From a bacterium (GTDB taxonomy: Bacteria > SZUA-79 > Acidulodesulfobacterales > Acidulodesulfobacteraceae): a stretch of 34,168 nt of DNA. Positions 24,315 through 33,167 of the stretch are shown piece by piece. The stretch is from assembly GCA_021789455.1 (NCBI GenBank), contig JAJYJN010000003.1, positions 1 to 34,168 of the forward strand. The letters run 5' to 3'. Made by a program: the position numbers and the translations under genes. The number at the start of each line of letters is the position of its first letter. Positions within the stretch are counted from its first letter, which is position 1. The notes beneath the pieces were generated by a model. That model did no database searches. It saw nothing but the letters and a program-made list of their open reading frames with translations, and was not told the origin of the DNA.

Positions 24315-24352
24315 GGGAGTATCGGAATTTAATTCCGGTACTCCCACAAAAT
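24315..24352 (+). repeat. Palindrome family 2, copy B (between hdrA and flxD)
   Basis: The arms at 24315-24329 (GGGAGTATCGGAATT) and 24331-24345 (AATTCCGGTACTCCC) pair over 15 bp with one G-T wobble around a single base. ACAAAAT follows at 24346-24352, 12 nt after the core AAT. It begins 7 bp after the hdrA stop. As RNA the stem would be strong, but there is no T-run, so it may be an mRNA-processing or stability hairpin, a regulator site or an interspersed repeat. Confidence 0.7.
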
Positions 24353-24362
24353 TGAACCGTAT

Positions 24363-24394
24363 TGACGGAATTCAATCCGTCCTTACCACAAAAC
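24363..24394 (+). repeat. Palindrome family 2, copy C
   Basis: GACGGAATT at 24364-24372 faces AATCCGTC at 24374-24381. ACAAAAC at 24388-24394 follows the core AAT after 11 nt. It lies 10 bp after copy B, so the two form a degenerate tandem pair in the 109-bp gap before flxD. Copy C ends just before the flxD ribosome-binding site. Confidence 0.55.
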
Positions 24395-24417
24395 GGAAAA
24401 AAAGGAGTCTTTCAGAC

Positions 24418-24900
24418 ATGGAAGATATGAACGCAGAAAAGGAAAAACAAAAAGAAGGAACGGCGGCAACTAATGCCGGCAGTCAAAGCGATCCAAGGTT
24501 AATAGCTTTCGTCTGCAACTGGTGTACTTACAACGGCGCGGATCTTGCCGGAACGAGCAGAATGAAGTATTCCGACAACGTAAGAGTTATAAAACTGCCG
24601 TGTACCGGAAGAATAGACCCGCTTTTTATAGTAGAAGCTTTTAAAAAAGGTGCAAAAGGAGTTTTGGTCTCCGGCTGTCACCCCGGCGACTGCCATTATA
24701 CCAGCGGAAATTATCATTCAAGAAGAAAATATGCGACGTTTAGAGATTTACTCGGTTATCTCGGAGTAGATTTAAACAGGGTGGAATTTTCCTGGATAAG
24801 CGCATCGGAAGGAAACAAATGGGTTGCCGTAATTAACGAATTTACGGATAAAATTAAATCTCTGCCGGATAAAACGACGGATATATTTACAAAAAAATAA
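24418..24900 (+). CDS. flxD: MvhD/FlxD-like electron-transfer subunit ([2Fe-2S])
   Basis: The ATG at 24418 with AAAGGAG ten bases upstream gives 160 residues. An in-frame TTG at 24352 would add 22 residues read through palindrome C and is rejected. The MvhD-type domain has cysteines at 33, 36, 62, 87 and 92 in 'CNWCTYNGADLAGTSRMKY', 'LPCTGRIDPLFI' and 'VSGCHPGDCHY'. MvhD/FlxD subunits pass electrons from the hydrogenase or NAD(P)H oxidase module to HdrA. The first 25 residues are charged and low-complexity. Position directly after hdrA and before the other flx genes supports the assignment. Confidence 0.9.
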   Translation: MEDMNAEKEKQKEGTAATNAGSQSDPRLIAFVCNWCTYNGADLAGTSRMKYSDNVRVIKLPCTGRIDPLFIVEAFKKGAKGVLVSGCHPGDCHYTSGNYHSRRKYATFRDLLGYLGVDLNRVEFSWISASEGNKWVAVINEFTDKIKSLPDKTTDIFTKK

Positions 24901-24911
24901 AGGATATATTT

Positions 24912-25817
24912 ATGGCAAACACAAAAACAGACGAAAAACTGCAAAAAATAGCAAAAGATCTTCTCGAAAGCGGCGAAGTGAATCTTATAATAGGATATAC
25001 CAAAGGTTCTAATCCGCAAAGAATGAGACCCGTTTTTATAACTAAACCGGAAGAGGTTGAAAAGCTTTCGTTCAGCCATAACGCCGTTCAAGATTTAGCC
25101 GTATTTTTAAAAAAACAGGAAGTTAAGAAATACGGAAAAATAGGAATAACCGTTAAAGGATGCGACGAAAAAGCCGTTAATACCTTAATTCAGGAGTATC
25201 AATTATCGAGAGACAACATAAAAATAATCGGCATGCAGTGCAACGGCGTAATAAAACAAAATCTTGCAGATAAAGGCGAAACAAAAGTTTCGGAAACTAC
25301 GGTGTACGATAAATGCCTCGTATGTCAGGAACATACGCCCGTTCTTTACGATTTTCTTGTTGAAACCGAAGAACCGGAATTGAGCCTGTCGGGAAGCGTT
25401 AAGCCTTATGCCGAGATAGAAAAATTAGAGGCTATGAGTACCGAAGAAAAAAATGCTTACTGGGCAAAAGAGTTTGATAAATGCATTAAATGTTATGCCT
25501 GCAGGCAGGCTTGCCCGCTTTGCTTCTGCTCAAGATGCATAGTAGAAAAAAATATGCCTCAGTGGATAGATACCAATTCGGAAGAACCCGGAAATGCACA
25601 GTGGAATATGATAAGAGCTTATCATCTTTCCGGCAGGTGCATAGGATGCGGAGAGTGCGAAAGAGCATGCCCCGTGAACATTCCGCTTATGCTGATAAAC
25701 GAAAAAATGGCAAGAGACGTATATAATCTTTTTGGCTACAAATCAGGACTGGATATCAATGCTAAACCCGTTTTCGGCGTATTCAGCGAAAGCGATTTCA
25801 ACGACTTTATAAAATAA
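24912..25817 (+). CDS. flxC: Iron-sulfur subunit with F420-hydrogenase beta-like N-terminus (FlxC-like)
   Basis: The 301-residue protein starts with a region similar to the N-terminus of coenzyme F420 hydrogenase/dehydrogenase beta subunits ('GKIGITVKGCDEKAVNTLIQ' near 75). A 'CLVCQEHTPV' segment follows near 137. It then has two clusters of cysteines: 'CIKCYACRQACPLCFCSRC' (about 193-211) and 'CIGCGECERACPVNIPL' (about 244-260), enough for two [4Fe-4S] clusters with spare cysteines. It probably relays electrons between FlxA/FlxB and FlxD-HdrA. The letter assignment (FlxB or FlxC) follows gene order and is less sure than membership of the cluster. It starts 11 bp after flxD. Confidence 0.75.
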   Translation: MANTKTDEKLQKIAKDLLESGEVNLIIGYTKGSNPQRMRPVFITKPEEVEKLSFSHNAVQDLAVFLKKQEVKKYGKIGITVKGCDEKAVNTLIQEYQLSRDNIKIIGMQCNGVIKQNLADKGETKVSETTVYDKCLVCQEHTPVLYDFLVETEEPELSLSGSVKPYAEIEKLEAMSTEEKNAYWAKEFDKCIKCYACRQACPLCFCSRCIVEKNMPQWIDTNSEEPGNAQWNMIRAYHLSGRCIGCGECERACPVNIPLMLINEKMARDVYNLFGYKSGLDINAKPVFGVFSESDFNDFIK

Positions 25818-25844
25818 GAAATAAGATATTGGAGACGGCTTATA

Positions 25845-26867
25845 ATGGAAGAAAAATATTTTGAAATTTCCTCGGAAAATCTTAAAAAATTTGTTGACGG
25901 GATGATAACCGATAACTATGAGGTTATAGCGCCGACCGATAAGGACGGCGATACTTTTTACGGAAAAATAAGCAGGTTTGAAGAAGCAAACCTAGATATT
26001 TTATTGCCTAAGATGTCTTATAAAGAATATCTTCTTCCTAAAACCGAAACGATTTTTGAGTATTCGATTTCGGGAGTCGATACCGATATTAAAGACGGCC
26101 TGCAAAGTATTGCCGGCGCAAACGAAAAACGGGTTATTTTCGGGGGAAGGCCTTGCGATGCCGGAGCAGGCCCCATAATGGAAAAAGTTTTTAACTGGGA
26201 TTATAAGGACGAATTCTTTAACGAAAGATTTAAAAATCTGACCATAATTTCTATAGCCTGTGAAAAACCCGATAATTATTGCTTCTGCACTGAAATGCAG
26301 CTTTCTCCCGAAAGTTCTTACGGTTCGGATGTTCTTCTTAAAAAATCGGGCGATAAATATTTTGCTATAGTTACCGGAGAGAAAGGGCTAAACCTTATAA
26401 AAAAATATTCGGATTTATTTACCGAAACTACAAAAGACAAAGTTCCGGCAGATAAAGATTGGAAAAAGATTTTTGAAATAGAAAAGACTAAAAGCTTTTT
26501 AGATAAAAATTTCGAGCATAACTATTTTCAGGAAAGATTTTTATCGTGCATAGGCTGCGGAGTCTGTACTTACACATGTCCTACATGCCACTGTTTCGAT
26601 ATTCAGGACGAAGGAAATTTAAAAGAAGGCAGGAGGATCCGCAACTGGGATTCATGCCAGTTCGGAATATTTACGCTTCATACTTCGGGACATAATCCGA
26701 GGGTTACTCAGGGCGACAGATACAGACAGAGATTAATGCATAAGTTCAAAATTTACAGCGAGAAATTCGATAAATATTTATGCGTAGGGTGCGGCAGATG
26801 TTCGAGAAACTGTCCCGAAGACATAGATATAAAAGAAGTTGCGAAAAATTTAGCCGAAATGGCGTAA
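25845..26867 (+). CDS. flxB: 4Fe-4S dicluster subunit, HydB/AsrA-like (FlxB-like)
   Basis: The 340-residue protein resembles the beta subunit of archaeal sulfhydrogenase and anaerobic sulfite reductase subunit A. Landmarks are 'VIFGGRPCDAGA' near 100 (family: 'FGVRPCD'), 'ACEKPDNYCFCTEM' near 138, and two [4Fe-4S] motifs, 'CIGCGVCTYTCPTCHCFD' near 230 and 'CVGCGRCSRNCPEDID' near 317. 'SCQFGIFTLHTSGHNPR' is also typical. In HydB-type complexes this subunit passes electrons from the flavin NAD(P)H subunit, here encoded immediately downstream. TTGGAG precedes the ATG, 27 bp after flxC. Confidence 0.8.
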   Translation: MEEKYFEISSENLKKFVDGMITDNYEVIAPTDKDGDTFYGKISRFEEANLDILLPKMSYKEYLLPKTETIFEYSISGVDTDIKDGLQSIAGANEKRVIFGGRPCDAGAGPIMEKVFNWDYKDEFFNERFKNLTIISIACEKPDNYCFCTEMQLSPESSYGSDVLLKKSGDKYFAIVTGEKGLNLIKKYSDLFTETTKDKVPADKDWKKIFEIEKTKSFLDKNFEHNYFQERFLSCIGCGVCTYTCPTCHCFDIQDEGNLKEGRRIRNWDSCQFGIFTLHTSGHNPRVTQGDRYRQRLMHKFKIYSEKFDKYLCVGCGRCSRNCPEDIDIKEVAKNLAEMA

Positions 26868-26925
26868 ATAATAGTATAAAAAATATAATTTAATATTAAT
26901 ATTATATAGCGGGAGCATATAGTTA

Positions 26926-27750
26926 ATGGAAAATATCTATTTGCCTAAACTGGCGGAAATAAAAGAAATTATTCAGGAGACTGCGGACACTAAAACGATA
27001 CGCCTTACCATAGACGGAAAAAGCATAGATTTTCTTCCAGGTCAGTTCGGCGAATTTTCGCTGATAGGAGAAGGCGAATCTACTTTCGGTTTTTCATCCT
27101 CACCTTTAAGAAAAGAATATTTTGAATTCAGTTTCAGGACTTCGGGACGTGCTACGACCGGTATAAACGGATTAAACGAAGGCGATAAAATTGCTTTCAG
27201 GGGTCCTTACGGAAACTATTTCGATACGTCGAAAATGCACGGCAAAGATATCGTCTTCGTCGGCGGAGGCATAGGCATGGCTCCGGTTAAGTCTATTATG
27301 GAATATTGTCTCGACGAGCGCGATAAATACGGTAAAATTACTATACTATACGGCGCTAGAACCGTAGGCGACCTTTTGTATAAAAATATTTTCGACGAAT
27401 GGAAAAATCATAAAGATACGGAATTTGTCGTAACGGTAGATCCCGGCGGAGAAACTCCCGACTGGAAAGGAAAAGTCGGCTTCGTTCCTACTATTCTGGA
27501 ACAGCTTCCTCTTAAAGGCGAAAACAGCATAGCGGTGGTTTGCGGACCTCCGATTATGATTAAGTTTGCTTTAAAAACTCTTGAAGAAAAAATGGGTTTC
27601 AGTAAAGAAAATATAATAACTACTCTTGAAAACAGAATGAAATGCGGACTAGGAAAATGCGGGAGATGCAACGTTGGCAGCGTTTACGTATGCAAAGACG
27701 GCCCGGTGTTTACGGCAAAAGAGCTTGAAAGCCTGCCCAACGATTTCTAA
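26926..27750 (+). CDS. flxA: FAD/NAD(P)H-binding oxidoreductase subunit (FlxA; HydG/AsrB-like)
   Basis: The 274-residue protein is a ferredoxin-NADP+ reductase-fold subunit. An FAD domain (about 1-100) has 'LPGQFGEFSL' and 'FGFSSSP'. An NAD(P) domain has 'VFVGGGIGMAPVKSIMEY' (about 107-124) and 'AVVCGPPIMIKFAL'. A C-terminal [2Fe-2S] cysteine set lies in 'MKCGLGKCGRCNVGSVYVCK' (about 242-261). It would oxidise NADH or NADPH and feed electrons to FlxB. A GGGAG site lies upstream. It is the last gene of the hdr-flx cluster; thrS starts 24 bp later. Confidence 0.88.
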   Translation: MENIYLPKLAEIKEIIQETADTKTIRLTIDGKSIDFLPGQFGEFSLIGEGESTFGFSSSPLRKEYFEFSFRTSGRATTGINGLNEGDKIAFRGPYGNYFDTSKMHGKDIVFVGGGIGMAPVKSIMEYCLDERDKYGKITILYGARTVGDLLYKNIFDEWKNHKDTEFVVTVDPGGETPDWKGKVGFVPTILEQLPLKGENSIAVVCGPPIMIKFALKTLEEKMGFSKENIITTLENRMKCGLGKCGRCNVGSVYVCKDGPVFTAKELESLPNDF

Positions 27751-27774
27751 TTCTAACGACTGAAACTAAAATTT

Positions 27775-29712
27775 ATGCAGCTATTAATAATTCATGCCGA
27801 CGATTTTAACTATTCTTTAACAGGGAAAACTCCGGTTGCCGAAGAAATAGACAAATCTGCCGTTAAGGATACAGGCAACTTTTTTGAAGAGCCGTTAGTA
27901 GTTTTTTGCACCGTAGAAAAAGCAGACGCTAAAAACAACGAAGATATAGTAAAACAGGCTTTTACGCAAATCAAAGATATAGCCGACAAATTAAAACCGC
28001 GCATAATTATAGTCTATCCTTATGCACATCTTTCCAATAGCCTTGCCGACCCAAGACTTGCAGTTTCTACGCTCGAATCGTTAAAAAACGAAATAGCGGC
28101 GTTTTATCCGGTTTACAGAGCGCCTTTCGGATGGTATAAGAGCTTTAAAATATCGTGCAAGGGTCATCCGTTAAGCGAATCGTCGAGGCATATCACCGAT
28201 TTACCGGCCGAAAGTTCGCCAAATACGCAGACAAAAGCATACGGAACTAAAAAAACAAGGGAAGACGTAGTTAAAGACGTTGAAAGCGAATTTTTTATAT
28301 TAAATTTCGACGGCAAAGAAACAAAAATTGATTTAAAAAACGCAAGCGTCTTAGACGATAAATCGCTCAAAGATTTTCCGTCGCTTAGAAAGGTAATCGC
28401 ATACGAAGAATTTAAAATAAAAGAAGGAGAAACGCCGCCTTCGGTTTCCGCCATGAGGCGTCTAGAGATTGCCGACCACGAAGAAAATTCCGATTCAGGG
28501 CATCTGCGCTTTTATCCGAAAGGAACTTTGCTCTTTAAACTTTTATCCGATTGGGCGGAAGATATAGCTTTAAACCGTTTGAACTGTATGGAAATAGAAA
28601 CTCCGCTTATATACAACTGGAATAAACCGGAGATAAAAGGGCAGGGCGAATCGTTTCACGAAAGGCACTATTCTATTTTAGTGCCGGACGAAAAATCAGA
28701 AACCGGCGGATTTGCTCCTTCCAAAGAATTCGTATTGAGGTTTGCTGGAGACTTCGGACTTTTTTCTATGCTTAAAGATACTAAAATGAGCTATAAACAT
28801 CTTCCGTTAAGATTTTACGAAATTTCTAAGAGTTTCAGGTATGAAAAAAGCGGCGAATTAGCGGGTTTAAGAAGGCTGAGAGGCTTCACTATGCCGGATA
28901 TACACAGTTTTTGCCTTAATCTCGAAGAAGGTTTTAACGAATACCATGCTCTTTACAGGACTTACGCCGACCTTGCGGAAGGCACCGGAATAGAATACGC
29001 CGTAGTTTTTAGAATAGTCAAAGAATATTACGAAAAATATAAAGATAAAATCGTAGAACTGTTAAAATACTCTAAAAAACCTGCTCTCATCGAAGTTTTA
29101 TCTAAAATGAAGCACTACTGGGCGCTTAAACACGAATTTCAAGGCGTCGACTCGGTAAACGGTTCCTGCCAGCTTTCTACGGTTCAGCTCGACGTTGAAG
29201 ACGCCAAAAGATACGGCTTGAATTTTACTACCGAAACAGGCGAAAAAGCCGGATGTATAATATGTCATTCTTCGGTCGGGGCTATCGAAAGATGGATGTA
29301 TCTGATAATAGAAGAAGCCCTTAAAAAAGATATTCCGGTTTTTCCATTATGGTTAAGCCCCACTCAGGTCAGGATTATACCGGTATCGGAAAAGTTTTAC
29401 GATATTGCGGTTAAATTAAAAGAAGAAATTAGCGGTTCGGGGATAAGGGCGGATATCGACGACAGGGATTTCAGCTTAGGCAAAAAGATAATGTTTGCAG
29501 AAGAAGAATGGGTTCCGTACATCGCCGTCGTAGGACAAAAAGAAGCTGAAAGCGGAGTTTTATCGATTAGAAACAGATATAAAGAAAGAAAGAATTTTAA
29601 TATAGACAAAGCCGATTTTATTAAAGAAATTAAAGCCGAAACAAAAGGGATGCCTTACAGAAAACTTATATTGCCGGATATGCTTTCAAAACGGCCTATA
29701 TTCGTCGGATAA
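27775..29712 (+). CDS. thrS: Threonyl-tRNA synthetase, archaeal type with DTD-like editing domain
   Basis: The 645-residue enzyme charges tRNA-Thr. It lacks the TGS domain with which bacterial ThrRS begins. Instead it starts 'MQLLIIHADDFNY' and has 'YPYAHLSNSLADP' (His85) and 'GWYKSFKISCKGHPLSESSR' (Tyr121, Lys122). These are the hallmarks of the archaeal D-aminoacyl-tRNA-deacylase-like domain that removes mischarged serine. The catalytic core has motif 2 'FRYEKSGELAGLRRLRGFTM' near 360 and motif 3 'SSVGAIERWMYLIIEEA' near 500. The anticodon-binding domain ends in the archaeal-style 'MLSKRPIFVG'. No Shine-Dalgarno is visible. Coupling to flxA, 24 bp upstream, is likely. Codon usage looks like that of the neighbours, so any transfer is old. 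Confidence 0.93.
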   Translation: MQLLIIHADDFNYSLTGKTPVAEEIDKSAVKDTGNFFEEPLVVFCTVEKADAKNNEDIVKQAFTQIKDIADKLKPRIIIVYPYAHLSNSLADPRLAVSTLESLKNEIAAFYPVYRAPFGWYKSFKISCKGHPLSESSRHITDLPAESSPNTQTKAYGTKKTREDVVKDVESEFFILNFDGKETKIDLKNASVLDDKSLKDFPSLRKVIAYEEFKIKEGETPPSVSAMRRLEIADHEENSDSGHLRFYPKGTLLFKLLSDWAEDIALNRLNCMEIETPLIYNWNKPEIKGQGESFHERHYSILVPDEKSETGGFAPSKEFVLRFAGDFGLFSMLKDTKMSYKHLPLRFYEISKSFRYEKSGELAGLRRLRGFTMPDIHSFCLNLEEGFNEYHALYRTYADLAEGTGIEYAVVFRIVKEYYEKYKDKIVELLKYSKKPALIEVLSKMKHYWALKHEFQGVDSVNGSCQLSTVQLDVEDAKRYGLNFTTETGEKAGCIICHSSVGAIERWMYLIIEEALKKDIPVFPLWLSPTQVRIIPVSEKFYDIAVKLKEEISGSGIRADIDDRDFSLGKKIMFAEEEWVPYIAVVGQKEAESGVLSIRNRYKERKNFNIDKADFIKEIKAETKGMPYRKLILPDMLSKRPIFVG

Positions 29713-29801
29713 ATATAATAAGGACAAATTCGTATAAATATAATATAATATATAAAAAAATAAAAAAACATAAATATTAAAACAGGAGAACATCGTAGGT
29801 T

Positions 29802-31037
29802 ATGGATAATGCGTCAAACGAAATTGCAATAATAGACGAAACGTCGGTAAGAAAAAGCGTTAATTTGAAATTAGACGAAAACAGGACGCAGGAACTTTTG
29901 CAGAAAAAATTATCCGAAGCGGCTAAAAAAGCCAATATAAAGGGTTTTAGACCCGGCAAAGCGCCTATGTCTATAATCAAGAAATATTACGAAGCGGAAC
30001 TTTTAGAAGAAGCGGCGGCGGAAATTTTAAATCAGGATTTTAGAAAAATTATTTCGGAAAAAGGAATATACGTTATAGGAACGCCAGCGCTGGAAAAAAA
30101 GAGCGAAGCCGAATATACCATATCGTTTGACGTAATGCCTGAAGTTAAAGATTTAAAGTTAGACTTAAAAATTAAAAAAATAGACAAAAGAGAAATTACC
30201 GATAAAATAATAGAAGAAGAAATAAATTTTCTTTTAGAAAGACTTGCCGACCAGGAAAAGCTTGACGATTCGGCAATTATAGATGCGGACGGGAAATATT
30301 TCGCAAAGATAGATTATATTACTATAGACGAAAACGGCAAAGAAATAGACAGCGCAAAAGATTATACCATCAGTTTAAACTCAAGCATAATAGACAAATC
30401 TTTTGAATCTGCATTCATAGGCAAGAAAAAAGGAGATGCATTCGAATACGACGACAAAGAAAGAAAAGTTACCGTAAAAGGTTTCGTAAGGGAAATAGAC
30501 AGGAAAATACTGCCCGAACTTAACGAAGAAACTATAAAAAATTTCGGAGACTTCAAAGACATCGGAGAATTTAAGAAATACGTCGAAAAGAGCCTTAACG
30601 AATACGAAGAGAAAAGATATAAAGATGCTTTGAGGGCTTCTATTTCGGAAGAGTTGATTAAACTTAACCCCGTCGAACTTCCTGAAAGCATAGTAGAAGA
30701 AGATGCAAAATCAAGACTGGAAGAGATGAAAAAACAGGGCAAATATAAAAATATAGACGGCAAGTCCGAAGAATATATGGGAATATTAAAAATAATGGCA
30801 AAACGCGATATAGCCCTATATCTTTTGCTTTCCGCCGTCGAAAAGAAAGAAAATATAACGGTAACGGATGCGGACTTAGAAGACTTCTACAAAAATACCG
30901 CATTAATATCCAATATGAAAGAAGACGAGGTTAAAGGGTTTTATTCTTCGCCTGAAGCGCAGGAAAATTTGAAAAACGCTCTTTTGGAAGATAAAACCTT
31001 CGATTTCTTATCGCAAAATAAAGTCGAATATATTTAA
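29802..31037 (+). CDS. tig: Trigger factor (ribosome-associated chaperone and prolyl isomerase)
   Basis: The 411-residue protein has the ribosome-binding signature '[16 protein letters not shown]' (about 47-62). A central FKBP-like domain (about 150-235) follows, with '[16 protein letters not shown]' and '[18 protein letters not shown]', then a helical C-terminal chaperone domain. Trigger factor meets nascent chains at the ribosomal exit tunnel. AGGAG lies 13 bases upstream of the ATG, with TAGGT closer. It heads the classic tig-clpP-clpX order. The family is usually 430 residues or so, and this one is only slightly shorter. Confidence 0.95.
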   Translation: MDNASNEIAIIDETSVRKSVNLKLDENRTQELLQKKLSEAAKKANIKGFRPGKAPMSIIKKYYEAELLEEAAAEILNQDFRKIISEKGIYVIGTPALEKKSEAEYTISFDVMPEVKDLKLDLKIKKIDKREITDKIIEEEINFLLERLADQEKLDDSAIIDADGKYFAKIDYITIDENGKEIDSAKDYTISLNSSIIDKSFESAFIGKKKGDAFEYDDKERKVTVKGFVREIDRKILPELNEETIKNFGDFKDIGEFKKYVEKSLNEYEEKRYKDALRASISEELIKLNPVELPESIVEEDAKSRLEEMKKQGKYKNIDGKSEEYMGILKIMAKRDIALYLLLSAVEKKENITVTDADLEDFYKNTALISNMKEDEVKGFYSSPEAQENLKNALLEDKTFDFLSQNKVEYI

Positions 31038-31053
31038 GGAGAATAAAAATAAA

Positions 31054-31653
31054 ATGTCGCTTGTACCTATAGTAGTAGAACAGACCCACAGGGGCGAAAG
31101 GTCATACGATATATATTCGCGCCTTTTGAAAGACAGAATTATATTTATAGGAGAAGCTATAGACGATACATTCGCAAATCTCGTTATTGCCCAACTGTTG
31201 TTTCTCGAATCCGAAGACCCGGAAAAAGACATAAACATATATATAAATTCCCCCGGAGGCGTAATAACAGCCGGACTTGCCATTTACGATACCATGCAGT
31301 ATATTAAGCCCGACGTATCTACTTTATGCATGGGACAGGCGGCAAGCATGGGTGCCGTTCTTCTTGCGGCTGGAGCTAAGGGAAAAAGATTTGCCCTGCC
31401 TCATTCCAGGATTATGATACATCAGCCGCTCGGCGGTTTTCAAGGTCAGGCTACCGATATCGATATACAGGCAAGGGAGATTTTAAGGATGCGCGAAGAA
31501 TTAAATCAGATACTTGCCGGACATACCGGGCAAAATATAGATAAAATCAGGGAAGATACCGAAAGAGACTTTTTTATGAGCGGAGATCAGTCGGTAGAAT
31601 ACGGCATTATAGATAAAGTCGTAGAAAAAAAAGAGATTAAAGAAGTAAAATAG
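31054..31653 (+). CDS. clpP: ATP-dependent Clp protease proteolytic subunit
   Basis: The 199-residue serine peptidase forms the tetradecameric degradation chamber used by ClpX. The catalytic serine is in '[16 protein letters not shown]' (near 97-101), the histidine in '[18 protein letters not shown]' (near 126), and the aspartate follows near 175. The N-terminal '[20 protein letters not shown]' is standard, so no long propeptide is present. AAGGAG lies about 12 bases upstream, 16 bp after tig. Confidence 0.97.
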   Translation: MSLVPIVVEQTHRGERSYDIYSRLLKDRIIFIGEAIDDTFANLVIAQLLFLESEDPEKDINIYINSPGGVITAGLAIYDTMQYIKPDVSTLCMGQAASMGAVLLAAGAKGKRFALPHSRIMIHQPLGGFQGQATDIDIQAREILRMREELNQILAGHTGQNIDKIREDTERDFFMSGDQSVEYGIIDKVVEKKEIKEVK

Positions 31654-31690
31654 ATTTAATATAATACGAATAATACCGGGGATAATAAAA

Positions 31691-33079
31691 ATGGCTAAGA
31701 AAAATAACGGAAACAACAATAACGACGACGGTTACGAAAGGGAACTTTACTGTTCTTTCTGCGGAAAGTCGCAGGACGAAGTAAGGAAACTCGTTGCCGG
31801 ACCTTCGGTATATATATGCGACGAATGTATAAGCCTATGCAACGATATAATATCGGATGAAGTACAGCCGGTTCCCGCAGAGGTAAAGGTAGAAAATTAT
31901 CTCTATAAGCCGGCGGAAATCAAAGCTTTTTTAGATCAGTACGTTATAGGACAGGAGAGAGCTAAAAAAGTTCTTTCCGTTGCAGTTTATAACCACTATA
32001 AACGTTTAGAGCATAATCTTTCGTTTAAAAAAAACGATAAACCTAATCAGGGCAAATTTATTAAAAGCGCAAAGAACGAAGACGTTTTGCACGGCGTTAA
32101 CGATAAAAGCGGTATCGGGGACGTCGAAATGCAGAAGAGCAACATTCTCATAATCGGTCCTACCGGAAGCGGAAAGACTCTGCTTGCCCAGACCTTGGCG
32201 CGCATGCTAGATCTTCCGTTCGCCATTGCAGACGCCACTACGCTTACGGAAGCCGGTTACGTCGGGGAAGACGTAGAAAGCATTTTACTTTCGCTTTTAC
32301 AGAATGCGGAATACGACGTTGAAAAAGCGCAGAAAGGCATAATATACATAGACGAAATAGATAAAATAGCAAAGAAAACGGATAATGTTTCGATAACGAG
32401 AGACGTTTCCGGAGAAGGCGTACAACAGGCTCTTTTGAAAATTATCGAGGGAACCGTCGCAAACGTTCCGCCAAAAGGCGGCAGAAAACATCCCCACCAG
32501 GAATTCATAAGATTAGATACAAGCAATATTCTTTTTATTTGCGGAGGCGCATTTAACGGATTAGAGAAAATTATAGAAAAAAGAATACATAAACAGCCTA
32601 TCGGTTTTAACGCCGCGGCGGGTTCGGATAAAGCGTCAAATCCATACGAAATAATGAAGCAGACTGAAACAAAAGACCTCTTGAAATACGGTTTAATTCC
32701 TGAATTCATTGGAAGACTGCCGGTGGTTGCGACGCTTGAGGAATTAGACGAAAAAGCCTTAGTCGAAATTTTAACCAAGCCTAAAAATGCATTAATAAAA
32801 CAGTATCAAAAACTGTTTGAGCTTGAAAACGTAAACTTGAGATTTACCGACTCCGCAATTAAGGAAATTACAAAAAAAGCTATAAAGCACGGTTCCGGCG
32901 CTAGAGGACTGAGGACTATACTGGAATCGATAATGCTGGACGTTATGTATGAAATACCGACCGATCCTACTATTAAAGAATGCGTTATAAACGACGATGT
33001 AATAATTAACGGCGGACAGCCTATCCTTCTTTACGAGACGGAATATGCCGCCGGTAACGGCAGTTCAAGGGGAGAATAG
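31691..33079 (+). CDS. clpX: ATP-dependent Clp protease ATP-binding subunit ClpX
   Basis: The 462-residue AAA+ unfoldase has an N-terminal zinc finger ('CSFCGKS' and 'CDECISLC', about 17-46), Walker A 'GPTGSGKT', '[11 protein letters not shown]', Walker B '[11 protein letters not shown]' and the '[13 protein letters not shown]' pore-2 region. The length exceeds the usual 420 or so. Between 'YNHYKRL' and '[15 protein letters not shown]' there are about 42 residues, compared with about 12 in E. coli. The extra stretch is Lys/Asn/Asp-rich. It follows clpP by 37 bp. Confidence 0.96.
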   Translation: MAKKNNGNNNNDDGYERELYCSFCGKSQDEVRKLVAGPSVYICDECISLCNDIISDEVQPVPAEVKVENYLYKPAEIKAFLDQYVIGQERAKKVLSVAVYNHYKRLEHNLSFKKNDKPNQGKFIKSAKNEDVLHGVNDKSGIGDVEMQKSNILIIGPTGSGKTLLAQTLARMLDLPFAIADATTLTEAGYVGEDVESILLSLLQNAEYDVEKAQKGIIYIDEIDKIAKKTDNVSITRDVSGEGVQQALLKIIEGTVANVPPKGGRKHPHQEFIRLDTSNILFICGGAFNGLEKIIEKRIHKQPIGFNAAAGSDKASNPYEIMKQTETKDLLKYGLIPEFIGRLPVVATLEELDEKALVEILTKPKNALIKQYQKLFELENVNLRFTDSAIKEITKKAIKHGSGARGLRTILESIMLDVMYEIPTDPTIKECVINDDVIINGGQPILLYETEYAAGNGSSRGE

Positions 33080-33121
33080 ATTTAAATACAAAAAAATATT
33101 ATTAAATTATTCATTTTTTTG

Positions 33122-33150
33122 TTGACATATAGTTAAAAAACGTATATATA
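33122..33150 (+). promoter_or_regulatory. Promoter of the HU-family gene
   Basis: A perfect -35 TTGACA at 33122-33127 is followed, after 17 nt, by TATATA at 33145-33150; a TATATT at 33147 is an alternative -10. It lies 43 bp after the clpX stop, so the HU gene is transcribed independently of clpX. Transcription would start near 33157. Confidence 0.65.
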
Positions 33151-33167
33151 TTATATATGCTTTAATG

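Noticed and set aside
24352..24417. 22-residue upstream extension of flxD from a TTG start
   Set aside because: The extension is read through palindrome C and has no family similarity, and a strong AAAGGAG serves the ATG at 24418.
32257..32778. 173-residue reverse-strand ORF inside clpX
   Set aside because: It is a shadow of the clpX reading frame with Ser/Phe-rich composition and no recognisable motif or ribosome site.
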